From: Marinobacterium_E sp035458585
GTDB lineage: Bacteria; Pseudomonadota; Gammaproteobacteria; Pseudomonadales; Balneatricaceae
Length of the DNA: 64,000 nt
Direction of reading: 5' to 3'
Assembly: GCA_035458585.1 (NCBI GenBank)
Contig: DATHZN010000044.1
Location: 1-64,000, forward strand
In this document: positions 26,045 to 34,116 of the stretch, piece after piece
How the letters are laid out: every line of letters starts with the position of its first letter
How positions within the stretch are numbered: the first letter of the stretch is position 1
Notes under the pieces: model-generated
Databases searched by the model: none
Seen by the model: the letters and a program-made list of their open reading frames with translations, nothing else
Told to the model about the DNA's origin: nothing
Program-made: the position numbers and the translations under genes

Positions 26045-27057
26045 ATCAGGACCCCTGGGGCCCTTCTAACCGAACACCGCAAATCGGTAGTTCAGCGAAT
26101 TCAACAGGAACAACCACGCAGAGTGACGAAGCGCGTGTACTGCACAAATGGGCTAACTCAGTCCTCAAAGAGCAACGAGCAACTCGTCGATGGGGTATCT
26201 TTTTCAAGTCACTGACGTTTCTCTACCTCTTCGGGATCGCCGGTTATCTTTTATGGCAGCAAAACTTCGGCACGGATAGTTTCACTGATCCTCGTCATGT
26301 TGGCATCATCGAAGTGAAGGGGGCTATTGCGGCTGACTCAGAAGCGAATGCCGACAGTCTGATATGGTCACTGCGTCGCGCTTTTGAAGCTGAAAATTCA
26401 GAAGCAATTATTTTGCGAATTAACAGCCCAGGTGGTTCACCTGTGCAGTCTGGCTACGTTTATGATGAGATTAAGCGTCTTCGGATACTTTACCCAGACA
26501 AGCCGGTGTATGCTGTCATTACGGATATGGGAGCGTCTGGAGCCTATTATATCGCTGCTGCGGCAGACGAAATCTATGCTGATAAGGCGTCGCTTGTAGG
26601 CTCTATCGGTGTTATCTCCTCTGGCTTTGGCTTTGTGGGTTTGATGGATAAGCTGGGCATTGAGCGCCGAGCTCTTACATCCGGCGACAGCAAGGCTTTG
26701 ATGGATCCATTTCAGCCCCTTGAGCCAGAACAGAAAGCGTTCTGGCAGTCTGTACTTGCGACCACTCATCAGCAGTTCATTGATCAGGTGAAGCAGGGGC
26801 GGGGTGAGCGGCTCAGTGACGATCCGAGAATCTTCTCCGGTCTTATATGGACCGGCGAACAGGCGGTGGAACTTGGTCTCGTTGACGGGCTATCTAGCTC
26901 TTCTGCTTTGGCGCGCGACAAGTTAGCACTGGAGAAGCTAGTCGATTACAGTCGTAAACCGAATGCATTGGATCAATTGGCCCAGCGCTTCGGGCTAGGC
27001 GTTGCGACGGCTGTGATCAACGAGCTTGGGTTTTCCGCCTCTTCTCAGCTACGGTAG
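26041..27057 (+). CDS. sppA: Signal peptide peptidase SppA (S49, 36-kDa type)
   Basis: A 338-residue membrane-bound serine protease that degrades cleaved signal peptides. It has a cytosolic N-terminal stretch of about 55 residues and a transmembrane helix near 60-77 (SLTFLYLFGIAGYLLW). The S49 domain follows with INSPGGSPVQSGYVYDEI and the nucleophile Ser in TDMGASGAYYIAAAADEIYA near 165, then SLVGSIGVI. The general-base Lys is in TSGDSKALMDPFQPL near 217. It is the single-domain form rather than the duplicated E. coli one. It overlaps the upstream HAD gene by 4 bp. Confidence 0.92.
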   Translation: MNQDPWGPSNRTPQIGSSANSTGTTTQSDEARVLHKWANSVLKEQRATRRWGIFFKSLTFLYLFGIAGYLLWQQNFGTDSFTDPRHVGIIEVKGAIAADSEANADSLIWSLRRAFEAENSEAIILRINSPGGSPVQSGYVYDEIKRLRILYPDKPVYAVITDMGASGAYYIAAAADEIYADKASLVGSIGVISSGFGFVGLMDKLGIERRALTSGDSKALMDPFQPLEPEQKAFWQSVLATTHQQFIDQVKQGRGERLSDDPRIFSGLIWTGEQAVELGLVDGLSSSSALARDKLALEKLVDYSRKPNALDQLAQRFGLGVATAVINELGFSASSQLR

Positions 27058-27126
27058 GTCAAATGTTAAATTGCACGCTCGGAGAGCTGAGTGGGTACTT
27101 GTCGCGCTAGCATGGAGGTCGCTGGG

Positions 27127-27723
27127 TTACAGCAACAGGGGATTCACGCCAAATCGAATCAGCATCTTATTCAGCCTTATTAGCGGTAATCCAACAAGTG
27201 AGTTCGGATCCGAAGAGGTGATCGATTCAAATAGGGCAATCCCAAGTCCTTCACATTTAAAGCTGCCTGCGCAGTCATAGGGCTGCTCAGTTTTTAGATA
27301 CTGCTCGATCTCAACTGTGCTCAGGTCACGAAACTTAACCAACACTTCGTCGCACTCCACTTGCATTAGACCTGAGTCTGAATCGAGTAATGCCAGTCCT
27401 GTCAGAAATTGAACCTGTTTGCCACTGCACGCAGAGAGTTGCGCGACAGCGGGCTCATGGCTTCCGGGTTTACCAAGTACATGGCCACCCGTCACGGCGC
27501 ATTGATCACTGGCAATGATCAGGCCACGAATGCCAAGTTTCCGGACAGCTTCAGCCTTTTCGCATGCCAGTCGTTGGACGTACGCCTGTGGGATTTCATT
27601 ATCAAGTAGTGACTCATCAATTTCTGGTGATGTTTGATCAAAGGTTTTCACCAGGCGCAGGAGTAACTCCCGTCGATACCGTGAGCTGGAAGCGAGTGTG
27701 ATCTTTCGGGATGCAGTTTTCAT
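27127..27723 (-). CDS. Maf-family nucleoside triphosphate pyrophosphatase (YceF type)
   Basis: A 198-residue Maf protein that hydrolyses non-canonical or methylated NTPs to monophosphates. It has the N-terminal LASSSRYRRELLLRL substrate loop, IIASDQCAVTGGHVLGKPG with the catalytic Asp near 72, and FLTGLALLDS. The DCAGSFKCEGLGIALF block follows. Its position opposite yceD-rpmF matches YceF, the 7-methyl-GTP pyrophosphatase subgroup, rather than YhdE. It is transcribed away from yceD, with about 175 bp between. Confidence 0.9.
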   Translation of the reverse strand: MKTASRKITLASSSRYRRELLLRLVKTFDQTSPEIDESLLDNEIPQAYVQRLACEKAEAVRKLGIRGLIIASDQCAVTGGHVLGKPGSHEPAVAQLSACSGKQVQFLTGLALLDSDSGLMQVECDEVLVKFRDLSTVEIEQYLKTEQPYDCAGSFKCEGLGIALFESITSSDPNSLVGLPLIRLNKMLIRFGVNPLLL

Positions 27724-27790
27724 GATGAGTCAAAATGCTATTTTGAATAATGGGTAGGCCGGCAAAACCAAGTTTTATAATACAGGGAGT

Positions 27791-27818
27791 TTGGTCAGCG
27801 CTGGCGGGCTTATATTTT
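27791..27818 (+). promoter_or_regulatory. Possible promoter for yceD-rpmF
   Basis: TTGGTC (27791-27796) and TATTTT (27813-27818) are separated by 16 bp, about 80 bp before the yceD start. The match is fair. It would serve the yceD-rpmF unit. Confidence 0.35.
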
Positions 27819-27899
27819 GCTAGACTATCAAGAGATTTGCAGTAAAAAAGAGAGCTTTCGCTTTACACTGACACGCTACACCCCTAGAATTGCGCGCTT

Positions 27900-28415
27900 A
27901 TGTCGTACGGCCCCTTACCGAAAAGAGTTGATCCTCGAAAACTCGCCGAGCGAGAGGCACAGTTGCAGGGTTTTGTCGAGTTAAAGTCGATGCCGCAACT
28001 GCTGTCACTGCTGGTAGACGATGAGGGCGAGGTCAGTGTTGAACTCAAGTTCGCACTTGATGAGCAGAAACTCAGGACTGTTAAAGGTCAGGCAACGGCG
28101 AAGGTCAAGCAGCAGTGTCAACGCTGTCTTGATCCCGTCGATGTATACCTTGACGCAGAGTTTAGTTTGGCGGTGGTACTGAACGAAGAACAGGCTAAGA
28201 ACCTGCCTCGCTATTATGATCCTCTGCTGGTTGAAGAGGATGTGGAGCTGGCGGCCCTGGTTGAAGAGGAGTTGATCCTCACGCTACCAGCCGTGGCGTA
28301 CCATCAGGATTGCGACGTGCAGCTCTCATACGGAGAGAGCGGCGCGGAGCCGAGCGAGCGGGATGAAAAACCCAACCCCTTTAGTGTGTTGGCGTCTCTA
28401 AAACAGAAACGCTAA
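27900..28415 (+). CDS. yceD: YceD/DUF177 large-ribosomal-RNA accumulation protein
   Basis: A 171-residue DUF177 protein needed for normal 23S rRNA levels and typically found just before rpmF. The conserved CQRCLDPV pair of cysteines lies near residue 72, and a DYYDPLLVEEDVEL-type acidic stretch follows. HQDCDV near 138 and NPFSVLASLK at the end are also typical. It is 27 bp upstream of rpmF and surely co-transcribed. E. coli YceD has the same context; direct biochemical activity is not known. Confidence 0.92.
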   Translation: MSYGPLPKRVDPRKLAEREAQLQGFVELKSMPQLLSLLVDDEGEVSVELKFALDEQKLRTVKGQATAKVKQQCQRCLDPVDVYLDAEFSLAVVLNEEQAKNLPRYYDPLLVEEDVELAALVEEELILTLPAVAYHQDCDVQLSYGESGAEPSERDEKPNPFSVLASLKQKR

Positions 28416-28442
28416 CAGAGAATGATTAGGAGTTAACTAACC

Positions 28443-28625
28443 ATGGCAGTACAGCAGAACAAAAAGTCTCGCTCACGTCGCGACATGCGTCGTTCACACG
28501 ATGCTCTGAGCAACCCAACTCTGTCGGTTGATCAGACTACCGGTGAGACTCATCGTCGTCACCACGTAAGCGCTGACGGTTTTTACCGCGGTCGTCAGGT
28601 TGTTGCTGGAAAAGGCGAAGAGTAA
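28443..28625 (+). CDS. rpmF: Ribosomal protein bL32
   Basis: A 60-residue large-subunit protein with the typical basic N-terminus MAVQQNKKSRSRRDMRRSHDAL and the TGETHRRHHVSADGFYRG block. There are no zinc-ribbon cysteines, so this is the zinc-free (C-) form usual in gammaproteobacteria. It is preceded by AGGAG and followed after 28 bp by an intrinsic terminator. In most relatives plsX (and often fabH) come next; here they are absent. Confidence 0.97.
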   Translation: MAVQQNKKSRSRRDMRRSHDALSNPTLSVDQTTGETHRRHHVSADGFYRGRQVVAGKGEE

Positions 28626-28653
28626 TCTCTGGTCGGCAACAAGCTAACAAAAC

Positions 28654-28680
28654 GGGGACTTCGGTCCCCTTTTTAGTTTT
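28654..28680 (+). terminator. Intrinsic terminator after rpmF
   Basis: GGGGAC (28654-28659), TTCG tetraloop, GTCCCC (28664-28669), then TTTTTAGTTTT. This is a very clear rho-independent terminator that separates yceD-rpmF from the fab genes. Confidence 0.92.
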
Positions 28681-28791
28681 CTAATCCCGAGCCGCCAGGT
28701 CTGACCAGATTCCACGTTCGTCGAAAGATGATGTAAACTCCCTCCTGATCATTAAGGTGCGAGCAACGCACTTGCAACTATAGAGGAATAT

Positions 28792-29733
28792 ATGTCCCAG
28801 TCTTTAGCCTTTGTTTTTCCCGGTCAGGGGTCCCAGCAACTCGGTATGCTTGGAGATCTAGCGGCAGAGCACAGCATTATTGAACAGACATTTAGCGAAG
28901 CGTCAGAGGCGCTCGGTTTCGATCTTTGGCAGCTGGTCCAGCAGGGTCCTGATGAGCGTCTCAATGCGACTGAGAATACCCAGCCGGCTCTGCTTGCATC
29001 TAGCATGGCACTGTGGCGGCTATGGCAGCAGCATGGAGGCGAGACTCCCGCGATAGTCGCAGGTCATAGTCTGGGAGAGTACTCTGCACTGGTATGTGCC
29101 GGTGCGATCGATTTTGCTGATGGCGTAAAGCTTGTGCAGCTTCGCGGACAATTAATGCAGGCCGCAGTACCCGTGGGGACAGGCGCCATGGCTGCAATTT
29201 TGGGTCTGGCGGATGCAGATGTGGTGGCAGCTTGTGCTGCGGCAGCCAAGGGTGATGTTGTTTCGGCGGTAAACTTTAACTGTCCAGGCCAGGTTGTTAT
29301 AGCGGGTCAGAAAGATGCAGTCGCTCGTGGCGTAGAGGCCTGTAAAGAGGCGGGGGCTAAACGTGCTGTTGAGCTCCCGGTCTCTGTACCATCGCACTGT
29401 GAATTGATGCGTCCTGCTGCTGAGAGGCTTGGTGAAGCGCTGGCGGCAATTGAGGTGCGCATGCCATCAATCAGTGTGATACATAACGTCAATGCTGCCG
29501 CTGCGCAGGATGTGGCGGAATTACGCGATCTGCTAGTAAGGCAGCTTTACAGCCCTGTACGCTGGACTGAATCCGTTCAGGCGATGCAGGCGACCGGTGT
29601 GCAGAATCTCATTGAGTGTGGTCCGGGTAAGGTGCTGTCTGGTCTTAATAAGAAGGTTGATCGTGCCCTGAATGTAGCGAATATTGGTGATGTTGCCGGC
29701 TTGGCAAAAGCGCTGGAATTGCTTAACTCTTAA
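28792..29733 (+). CDS. fabD: Malonyl-CoA-ACP transacylase
   Basis: Moves malonyl from CoA to acyl carrier protein to supply fatty acid elongation. It has 313 residues. FVFPGQGSQ is at 7-15, the active-site Ser lies in AGHSLGEYSALV near 92, and the conserved Arg follows in KLVQLRGQLMQ near 117. The His of PVSVPSHCELM lies near 201. The end block is NLIECGPGKVLSGL. It begins its own unit after the rpmF terminator, so a promoter must lie in 28680-28785. It is followed 9 bp later by fabG. Confidence 0.96.
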   Translation: MSQSLAFVFPGQGSQQLGMLGDLAAEHSIIEQTFSEASEALGFDLWQLVQQGPDERLNATENTQPALLASSMALWRLWQQHGGETPAIVAGHSLGEYSALVCAGAIDFADGVKLVQLRGQLMQAAVPVGTGAMAAILGLADADVVAACAAAAKGDVVSAVNFNCPGQVVIAGQKDAVARGVEACKEAGAKRAVELPVSVPSHCELMRPAAERLGEALAAIEVRMPSISVIHNVNAAAAQDVAELRDLLVRQLYSPVRWTESVQAMQATGVQNLIECGPGKVLSGLNKKVDRALNVANIGDVAGLAKALELLNS

Positions 29734-29742
29734 GGATTGATA

Positions 29743-30486
29743 ATGAGTCTTGAAAACAAACTAGCGCTGGTAACCGGCGCGACTCGCGGCATAGGGAAAG
29801 CTATTGCTGAAAACCTGGCGAGCCAGGGAGCGACTGTTGTGGGTACCGCTACCAGCGAAAAAGGTGCTGCGGCGATCAGTGATTATCTGGCCTCAAAGGG
29901 TAACGGCGGTAAAGGGTATGTGCTTGACGTGGCGGATCCTGAGTCGATCGACCACTGCCTCAAACAGATTCAGGAAGAGTTTGGTGCAATTACCATTTTG
30001 GTCAATAACGCCGGCATTACGCGTGATAACCTGATGATGCGTATGAAAGACGACGAATGGGACAGTGTTATCAATACCAATCTGACCTCCGTCTATCGCT
30101 TGGTGAAATCGGTCCTGCGCGGTATGACCAAAGCGCGCTGGGGTCGTATTGTCAGTGTGAGTTCGGTGGTGGCCTCCATGGGCAACGCCGGCCAGGCTAA
30201 CTATGCTGCTGCAAAATCCGGTATGGAGGGCTTCACGCGAGCGCTGGCTCGCGAGGTGGGAAGCCGTAATGTGACCGCCAATTGTGTCGCACCGGGATTT
30301 ATCGATACCGACATGACTGCAGATCTGGCTGATGCTCACAAAGAGGCGTTACAGTCGCAGATCGCCCTGTCACGCTTGGGGCAGCCGGAGGAGGTCGCCG
30401 CAGTGGTTGGATTCCTTTGCAGTGAAGCGGGTGGTTACGTGACGGGTGAAACCGTGCATGTAAATGGCGGAATGTACATGGGCTGA
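29743..30486 (+). CDS. fabG: 3-oxoacyl-ACP reductase
   Basis: NADPH-dependent short-chain dehydrogenase that reduces 3-oxoacyl-ACP in fatty acid synthesis. It has 247 residues. The cofactor loop is TGATRGIGKAIAE, followed by LVNNAGITRDNLMMRMKDDEW. The catalytic Ser, Tyr and Lys lie in VSSVVASMGNAGQANYAAAKSGMEGF. It ends VTGETVHVNGGMYMG, the usual FabG tail. The true start is the ATG at 29743, with AAGGA 6 nt upstream; a TTG two codons earlier is an artefact. Confidence 0.96.
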   Translation: MSLENKLALVTGATRGIGKAIAENLASQGATVVGTATSEKGAAAISDYLASKGNGGKGYVLDVADPESIDHCLKQIQEEFGAITILVNNAGITRDNLMMRMKDDEWDSVINTNLTSVYRLVKSVLRGMTKARWGRIVSVSSVVASMGNAGQANYAAAKSGMEGFTRALAREVGSRNVTANCVAPGFIDTDMTADLADAHKEALQSQIALSRLGQPEEVAAVVGFLCSEAGGYVTGETVHVNGGMYMG

Positions 30487-30585
30487 TCGGATCACTGCGG
30501 GCGGGAAATTATGACATCTAAAGATTGTAATTTTCGTAAGAACAGGGATAATTGCCTGCAGTTGAAGAACGTCGATCTCGACGAG

Positions 30586-30614
30586 TTGTTGTTGAGATAC
30601 GAATTATATAAAAT
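30586..30614 (+). promoter_or_regulatory. Probable acpP promoter
   Basis: TTGTTG (30586-30591) and TAAAAT (30609-30614), spaced 17 bp, lie about 52 bp upstream of acpP in the 180-bp gap after fabG. acpP commonly has its own strong promoter. A perfect inverted repeat, CCCAGA/TCTGGG (30615-30631), covers the predicted start of transcription and may be an operator. Confidence 0.45.
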
Positions 30615-30631
30615 CCCAGACCGCATCTGGG
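30615..30631. promoter_or_regulatory. Palindrome at the acpP leader
   Basis: CCCAGA (30615-30620), 5-nt spacer, TCTGGG (30626-30631). It directly abuts the probable -10 of acpP, so it would lie at the start site, where a repressor could block transcription. It could equally fold as a leader hairpin if transcription starts upstream. Confidence 0.35.
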
Positions 30632-30665
30632 GTGCGATGGGATTAAGAACACAATAGGAATCGAT

Positions 30666-30899
30666 ATGAGCAATATTGAAGATCGCGTTAAGAAGATTAT
30701 CGCTGAACAACTGGGCGTTAAAGAAGAAGAAGTTACCAACGAAGCTTCTTTCGTTGAAGATCTTGGCGCAGATTCTCTGGACACGGTAGAGCTGGTCATG
30801 GCTCTGGAAGAGGAATTCGAGACTGAGATTCCTGACGAAGAAGCAGAGAAGATCACTACTGTTCAGTTGGCTATCGATTACGTAAACGCAAACCAGTAA
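30666..30899 (+). CDS. acpP: Acyl carrier protein
   Basis: A 77-residue acidic carrier of acyl chains in fatty acid and lipid synthesis. The phosphopantetheine attachment site is Ser37 in DLGADSLDTVELVMALEEEF. It is flanked by fabG and fabF in the standard order. A ribosome site AGGAA lies upstream and an intrinsic terminator directly downstream, so acpP is probably the most highly transcribed gene of the cluster. Confidence 0.98.
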   Translation: MSNIEDRVKKIIAEQLGVKEEEVTNEASFVEDLGADSLDTVELVMALEEEFETEIPDEEAEKITTVQLAIDYVNANQ

Positions 30900-30923
30900 T
30901 CGGACCATTTGATCGGTCGCGAA

Positions 30924-30957
30924 GCCGCAATTGCTTAGGTAGTTGCGGCTTTTCTGT
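30924..30957 (+). terminator. Intrinsic terminator/attenuator between acpP and fabF
   Basis: GCCGCAA (30924-30930) and TTGCGGC (30943-30949) form a 7-bp stem with a 12-nt loop, followed by TTTTCTGTTT. It probably lets only part of acpP transcription read on into fabF. Confidence 0.75.
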
Positions 30958-30981
30958 TTGAGGCGCAATGGAGGATCGCGA

Positions 30982-32220
30982 ATGGCTCGTAAAAGAGTCG
31001 TTGTCACTGGACTGGGTCTACTGACTCCTGTTGGTAATAACGTTGAAGATACATGGAAGAGCATACTTGCAGGCAAGAGTGGTGCTGCAGAGATCAGCCA
31101 TTTTGACGCCACAAGCTTTGGTACCCGCTTTTCGTCATCGGTGAAGAACTTTGAGCTGGAGCCCTACCTCAATCCCAAAGAAGCTCGCAAGATGGACCTG
31201 TTTATCCAATACGGTATGGTTGCCGCCATTCAGGCCGTTGAAGATGCCGGGTTGGAGGTGACTGAAGAGAACGCCCCGCGTATTGGATGTGCGATCGGTT
31301 CCGGTATAGGGGGGTTGCCGATGATAGAGGCAACCCATGACACGCTCAACAACTCCGGTCCCCGTCGAATCTCACCTTTCTTTGTTCCCGGCAGTATCAT
31401 TAATATGATCGCGGGCAACCTTGCCATCAAGTATGGCTTTCGTGGTCCAAATATCGCTATTACGACCGCCTGCACCACAGGCACGCATAACATTGGCCAT
31501 GCGATGCGTATGATTCAATATGGTGATGCTGACGTTATGGTGGCAGGTGGAGCAGAGATGGCCACTACCCCGCTTGGTTTAGGCGGGTTCTCCGCCGCAC
31601 GCGCGCTCTCCACTCGTAACGATAACCCGCAAGCAGCCAGTCGTCCCTGGGATCGTGACCGAGACGGGTTTGTTCTGGGTGATGGTGCTGGTATGCTGGT
31701 GCTTGAGTCCTATGAACATGCTAAAGCACGTGGTGCACACATCTATTGTGAACTTAGTGGCTTCGGTATGAGTGATGACGCCTTTCATATGACCGCACCG
31801 CCAGAGGATGGTGCTGGAGCCGCTCTCTCAATGAGCAACGCGATTAAAGACTCGGGTCTGACACCAGAGGAAATCGGTTACATTAACGCTCACGGAACCT
31901 CTACGCCAGCCGGTGACATTGCGGAGTCAAACGCCGCCAAGCGTGTGCTGGGCGATGCAGCAAAGTCGGTTCGTATGAGTTCTACTAAGTCTATGATTGG
32001 TCATCTTCTGGGCGCTGCGGGTTCAGTCGAGGCTGCATTCTGTGTTCTGGCACTGCGAGATCAGGTTGCCCCTCCGACGATTAACCTTGATAACCCATCT
32101 GAAGGCTGTGATCTCAACTATGTTGCTCATGAAGCGCAACAGGCAAAGTTTGAGGCGGCTATTTCAAACTCATTTGGCTTTGGCGGTACCAACGGCACGT
32201 TGGTATTCAACCGCATCTAA
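30982..32220 (+). CDS. fabF: 3-oxoacyl-ACP synthase II
   Basis: Condensing enzyme of fatty acid elongation that joins malonyl-ACP to acyl-ACP. It has 412 residues from the ATG at 30982, which has GGAGG upstream; the frame stays open 13 codons further but without a ribosome site. The catalytic triad is Cys in TTACTTGTHNIGHA, His in NAHGTSTPAGD and His in SMIGHLLGAAGSVEA, ending SNSFGFGGTNGTLVF. It is FabF rather than FabB, judging from length and context. No fabH is seen in the window. Confidence 0.96.
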   Translation: MARKRVVVTGLGLLTPVGNNVEDTWKSILAGKSGAAEISHFDATSFGTRFSSSVKNFELEPYLNPKEARKMDLFIQYGMVAAIQAVEDAGLEVTEENAPRIGCAIGSGIGGLPMIEATHDTLNNSGPRRISPFFVPGSIINMIAGNLAIKYGFRGPNIAITTACTTGTHNIGHAMRMIQYGDADVMVAGGAEMATTPLGLGGFSAARALSTRNDNPQAASRPWDRDRDGFVLGDGAGMLVLESYEHAKARGAHIYCELSGFGMSDDAFHMTAPPEDGAGAALSMSNAIKDSGLTPEEIGYINAHGTSTPAGDIAESNAAKRVLGDAAKSVRMSSTKSMIGHLLGAAGSVEAAFCVLALRDQVAPPTINLDNPSEGCDLNYVAHEAQQAKFEAAISNSFGFGGTNGTLVFNRI

Positions 32221-32230
32221 GCCCGTTATC

Positions 32231-32248
32231 GGCCGGGGTAACCCGGCC
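32231..32248 (+). other. Strong hairpin between fabF and pabC
   Basis: GGCCGGG, loop GTAA (GNRA type), CCCGGCC: a perfect 7-bp GC stem 10 bp after the fabF stop, with no T-run. It likely protects the fabF mRNA end or tunes pabC translation, whose ATG lies 13 bp downstream. Confidence 0.5.
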
Positions 32249-32261
32249 TATTGGTCGCCTT

Positions 32262-33083
32262 ATGCAACCGCTCACGCTCATTAATGGCAGTGCTACACGC
32301 ACGCTGGCCTCATCTGATCGTGGATTGAACTTCGGCCAGGGCGTCAGCACGCGTGTAAAAGTGGTCGGTGGTAAGCCCCAGCTCTGGCAAGAACATATGC
32401 GCCTGCTACAGCAAGGTTGTGCGGCGCTGGGTTTCCATATCAATGCGGTCGACAAGCTGGTGAAACGTGACCTTGGCCTGCTACCTAAGGCCGATCTCAG
32501 CTTACGTGTCACCCTGACAGCGGGGCTAGGCTCGAATGATTTGGCGATGCCCGCAGAGTATCAACCGACCCGTATTTTGCAGATAGAGCCCTGCCAGTAC
32601 TCTGAGCCACTTCTGGATGGGATTTCGGCGCGAGTGTGTCAGACGCAACTGTCCAAGCAACCAAAACTGGCGGGAATCAAGCATCTAAACCGACTTGAAT
32701 TCGTGCTGGCGCGCTCAGAGTGGCGAGATCCTGTTTTCGCCGAGGCGGTTATGCTCGATACTGATGGCATGCTGGTCAGTGGTACCGCTTCAAACCTCTT
32801 CTGGGTGAGTCAATCTCGTCTATTCACGCCAGACCTCAGCTTTGCAGGCATCAGAGGTGCAATGCGAGCGGCTATCATACGCCTTGCGGCACAGCAGGGT
32901 ATCGAGGTGTGTGAGGTACGCCAACCACTTGCAGCGTTGGCAGATGCAGAGGAGATTCTCTTCTGCAGTGCCCTTGAGGGAATAAGGCCGGTTAAAGCTT
33001 TAGCGCAAAAGCAGTATGCTGTTGGTAGTCAAACATTAACCGCCCAGTTGCAGTCGGGGCTATCTCAGGTTCTCTATGATTAA
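32262..33083 (+). CDS. pabC: Aminodeoxychorismate lyase
   Basis: PLP enzyme (fold type IV) that turns 4-amino-4-deoxychorismate into p-aminobenzoate and pyruvate for folate synthesis. It has 273 residues. The PLP Lys lies in AGIKHLNRLEFVLAR near 147, the cofactor Glu in DAEEILFCSALEGIRPV near 233, and DTDGMLVSGTASNLFW near 174. The start lacks a good ribosome site and sits just after a stem-loop. Its end overlaps the mltG start by 8 bp, so the two are coupled. Confidence 0.92.
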   Translation: MQPLTLINGSATRTLASSDRGLNFGQGVSTRVKVVGGKPQLWQEHMRLLQQGCAALGFHINAVDKLVKRDLGLLPKADLSLRVTLTAGLGSNDLAMPAEYQPTRILQIEPCQYSEPLLDGISARVCQTQLSKQPKLAGIKHLNRLEFVLARSEWRDPVFAEAVMLDTDGMLVSGTASNLFWVSQSRLFTPDLSFAGIRGAMRAAIIRLAAQQGIEVCEVRQPLAALADAEEILFCSALEGIRPVKALAQKQYAVGSQTLTAQLQSGLSQVLYD

Positions 33084-34116
33084 GAAGATGTTCACTACTC
33101 TCACGCTCCTGTTACTCATTGGTGCTGCCGTGGCCTACTGGGGGTATCAGCGAGTACTGGCGCTTCCAGAGCAGTCTCTAGGAGTGAATGAACCTTCAGT
33201 GCTTGAGGTGCCTCGTGGTACCAGTGCTTATCAGCTAGCACTCATCCTAGAGCAGCGAGGCTGGATTGATGATTCGCGTTGGTTGCGCGCACTGTTTAAA
33301 CTGCGCCCCGAACTCACTGCTTTGAAGGCCGGTGAGTATCAGGTGATGGCAGAGGATCGTCTAATTGATCTGTTAGAGCGCATCAACCGAGGTGAAGCCA
33401 TTCAGTATCGCGTTACGCTAATTGAGGGTAGCACCGTACCCGAAATGCTGCGATCGCTGCGTCAGACTGATGTGCTCAAGTCCGAGTTACAGGCTCAGAG
33501 TGCGGTGGAGTTGGCTGCTGAATTAGAGTTGGCGCACAGCTCGGCTGAGGGTCTTTTCCTCGCCGAAACCTATCAGTTCGAGCGCGGTATGAGTGATCGA
33601 GATTTGCTGTTACGAGCGCATCAAATGTTACTCGATGTGCTCGACAAACATTGGCAGTCGCGTGACCCTGATTTACCTCTCAAAAGCCCTTACGAAGCCT
33701 TGACGCTCGCCTCAATCATTGAGAAAGAGACTGGTCTGAGTAGCGAGCGCCCCGATATTGCCGGTGTGTTTATCCGTCGTCTCAACCTTGGCATGCGGCT
33801 GCAGACGGATCCAACCGTGATCTATGGTATGGGCGAGCGTTACAACGGAAACCTGACCCGCAAGGACTTGCGCGAAAAGACCGATTTCAATACCTACGTT
33901 ATTAAAGGCTTACCTCCCACACCCATTGCAACTGTTGGTGAAGAGGCGATACTCGCAGCGCTTAATCCGGCCGATGGAACTGCACTCTTCTTCGTTGCAA
34001 AAGGGGATGGATCGCATCAGTTTTCTGATACTCTTGAAGCGCACAATCGCGCAGTGCGCGAATATCAGTTGAAACGGCGGCAGGACTACCGTTCATCACC
34101 AGAGGCGAAAAAATGA
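33076..34116 (+). CDS. mltG: Endolytic murein transglycosylase MltG
   Basis: Inner-membrane lytic transglycosylase that cuts nascent glycan strands and helps set their length. It has 346 residues. A transmembrane helix is at about 9-25 (LLLLIGAAVAYWGYQRV), followed by a LysM-like region. The YceG catalytic domain has the catalytic Glu in LASIIEKETGLSSERP near 215, VFIRRLNLGMRLQTDPTVIYG and NTYVIKGLPPTPI. It is coupled to pabC (8-bp overlap) and tmk (4-bp ATGA overlap). Confidence 0.95.
   Translation: MIKKMFTTLTLLLLIGAAVAYWGYQRVLALPEQSLGVNEPSVLEVPRGTSAYQLALILEQRGWIDDSRWLRALFKLRPELTALKAGEYQVMAEDRLIDLLERINRGEAIQYRVTLIEGSTVPEMLRSLRQTDVLKSELQAQSAVELAAELELAHSSAEGLFLAETYQFERGMSDRDLLLRAHQMLLDVLDKHWQSRDPDLPLKSPYEALTLASIIEKETGLSSERPDIAGVFIRRLNLGMRLQTDPTVIYGMGERYNGNLTRKDLREKTDFNTYVIKGLPPTPIATVGEEAILAALNPADGTALFFVAKGDGSHQFSDTLEAHNRAVREYQLKRRQDYRSSPEAKK

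Noticed and set aside
30492..31112. 206-codon minus-strand open frame across acpP
   Set aside because: It is antisense to acpP and the start of fabF, has no ribosome site and encodes low-complexity Leu/Ser/Phe sequence. It is a shadow frame.
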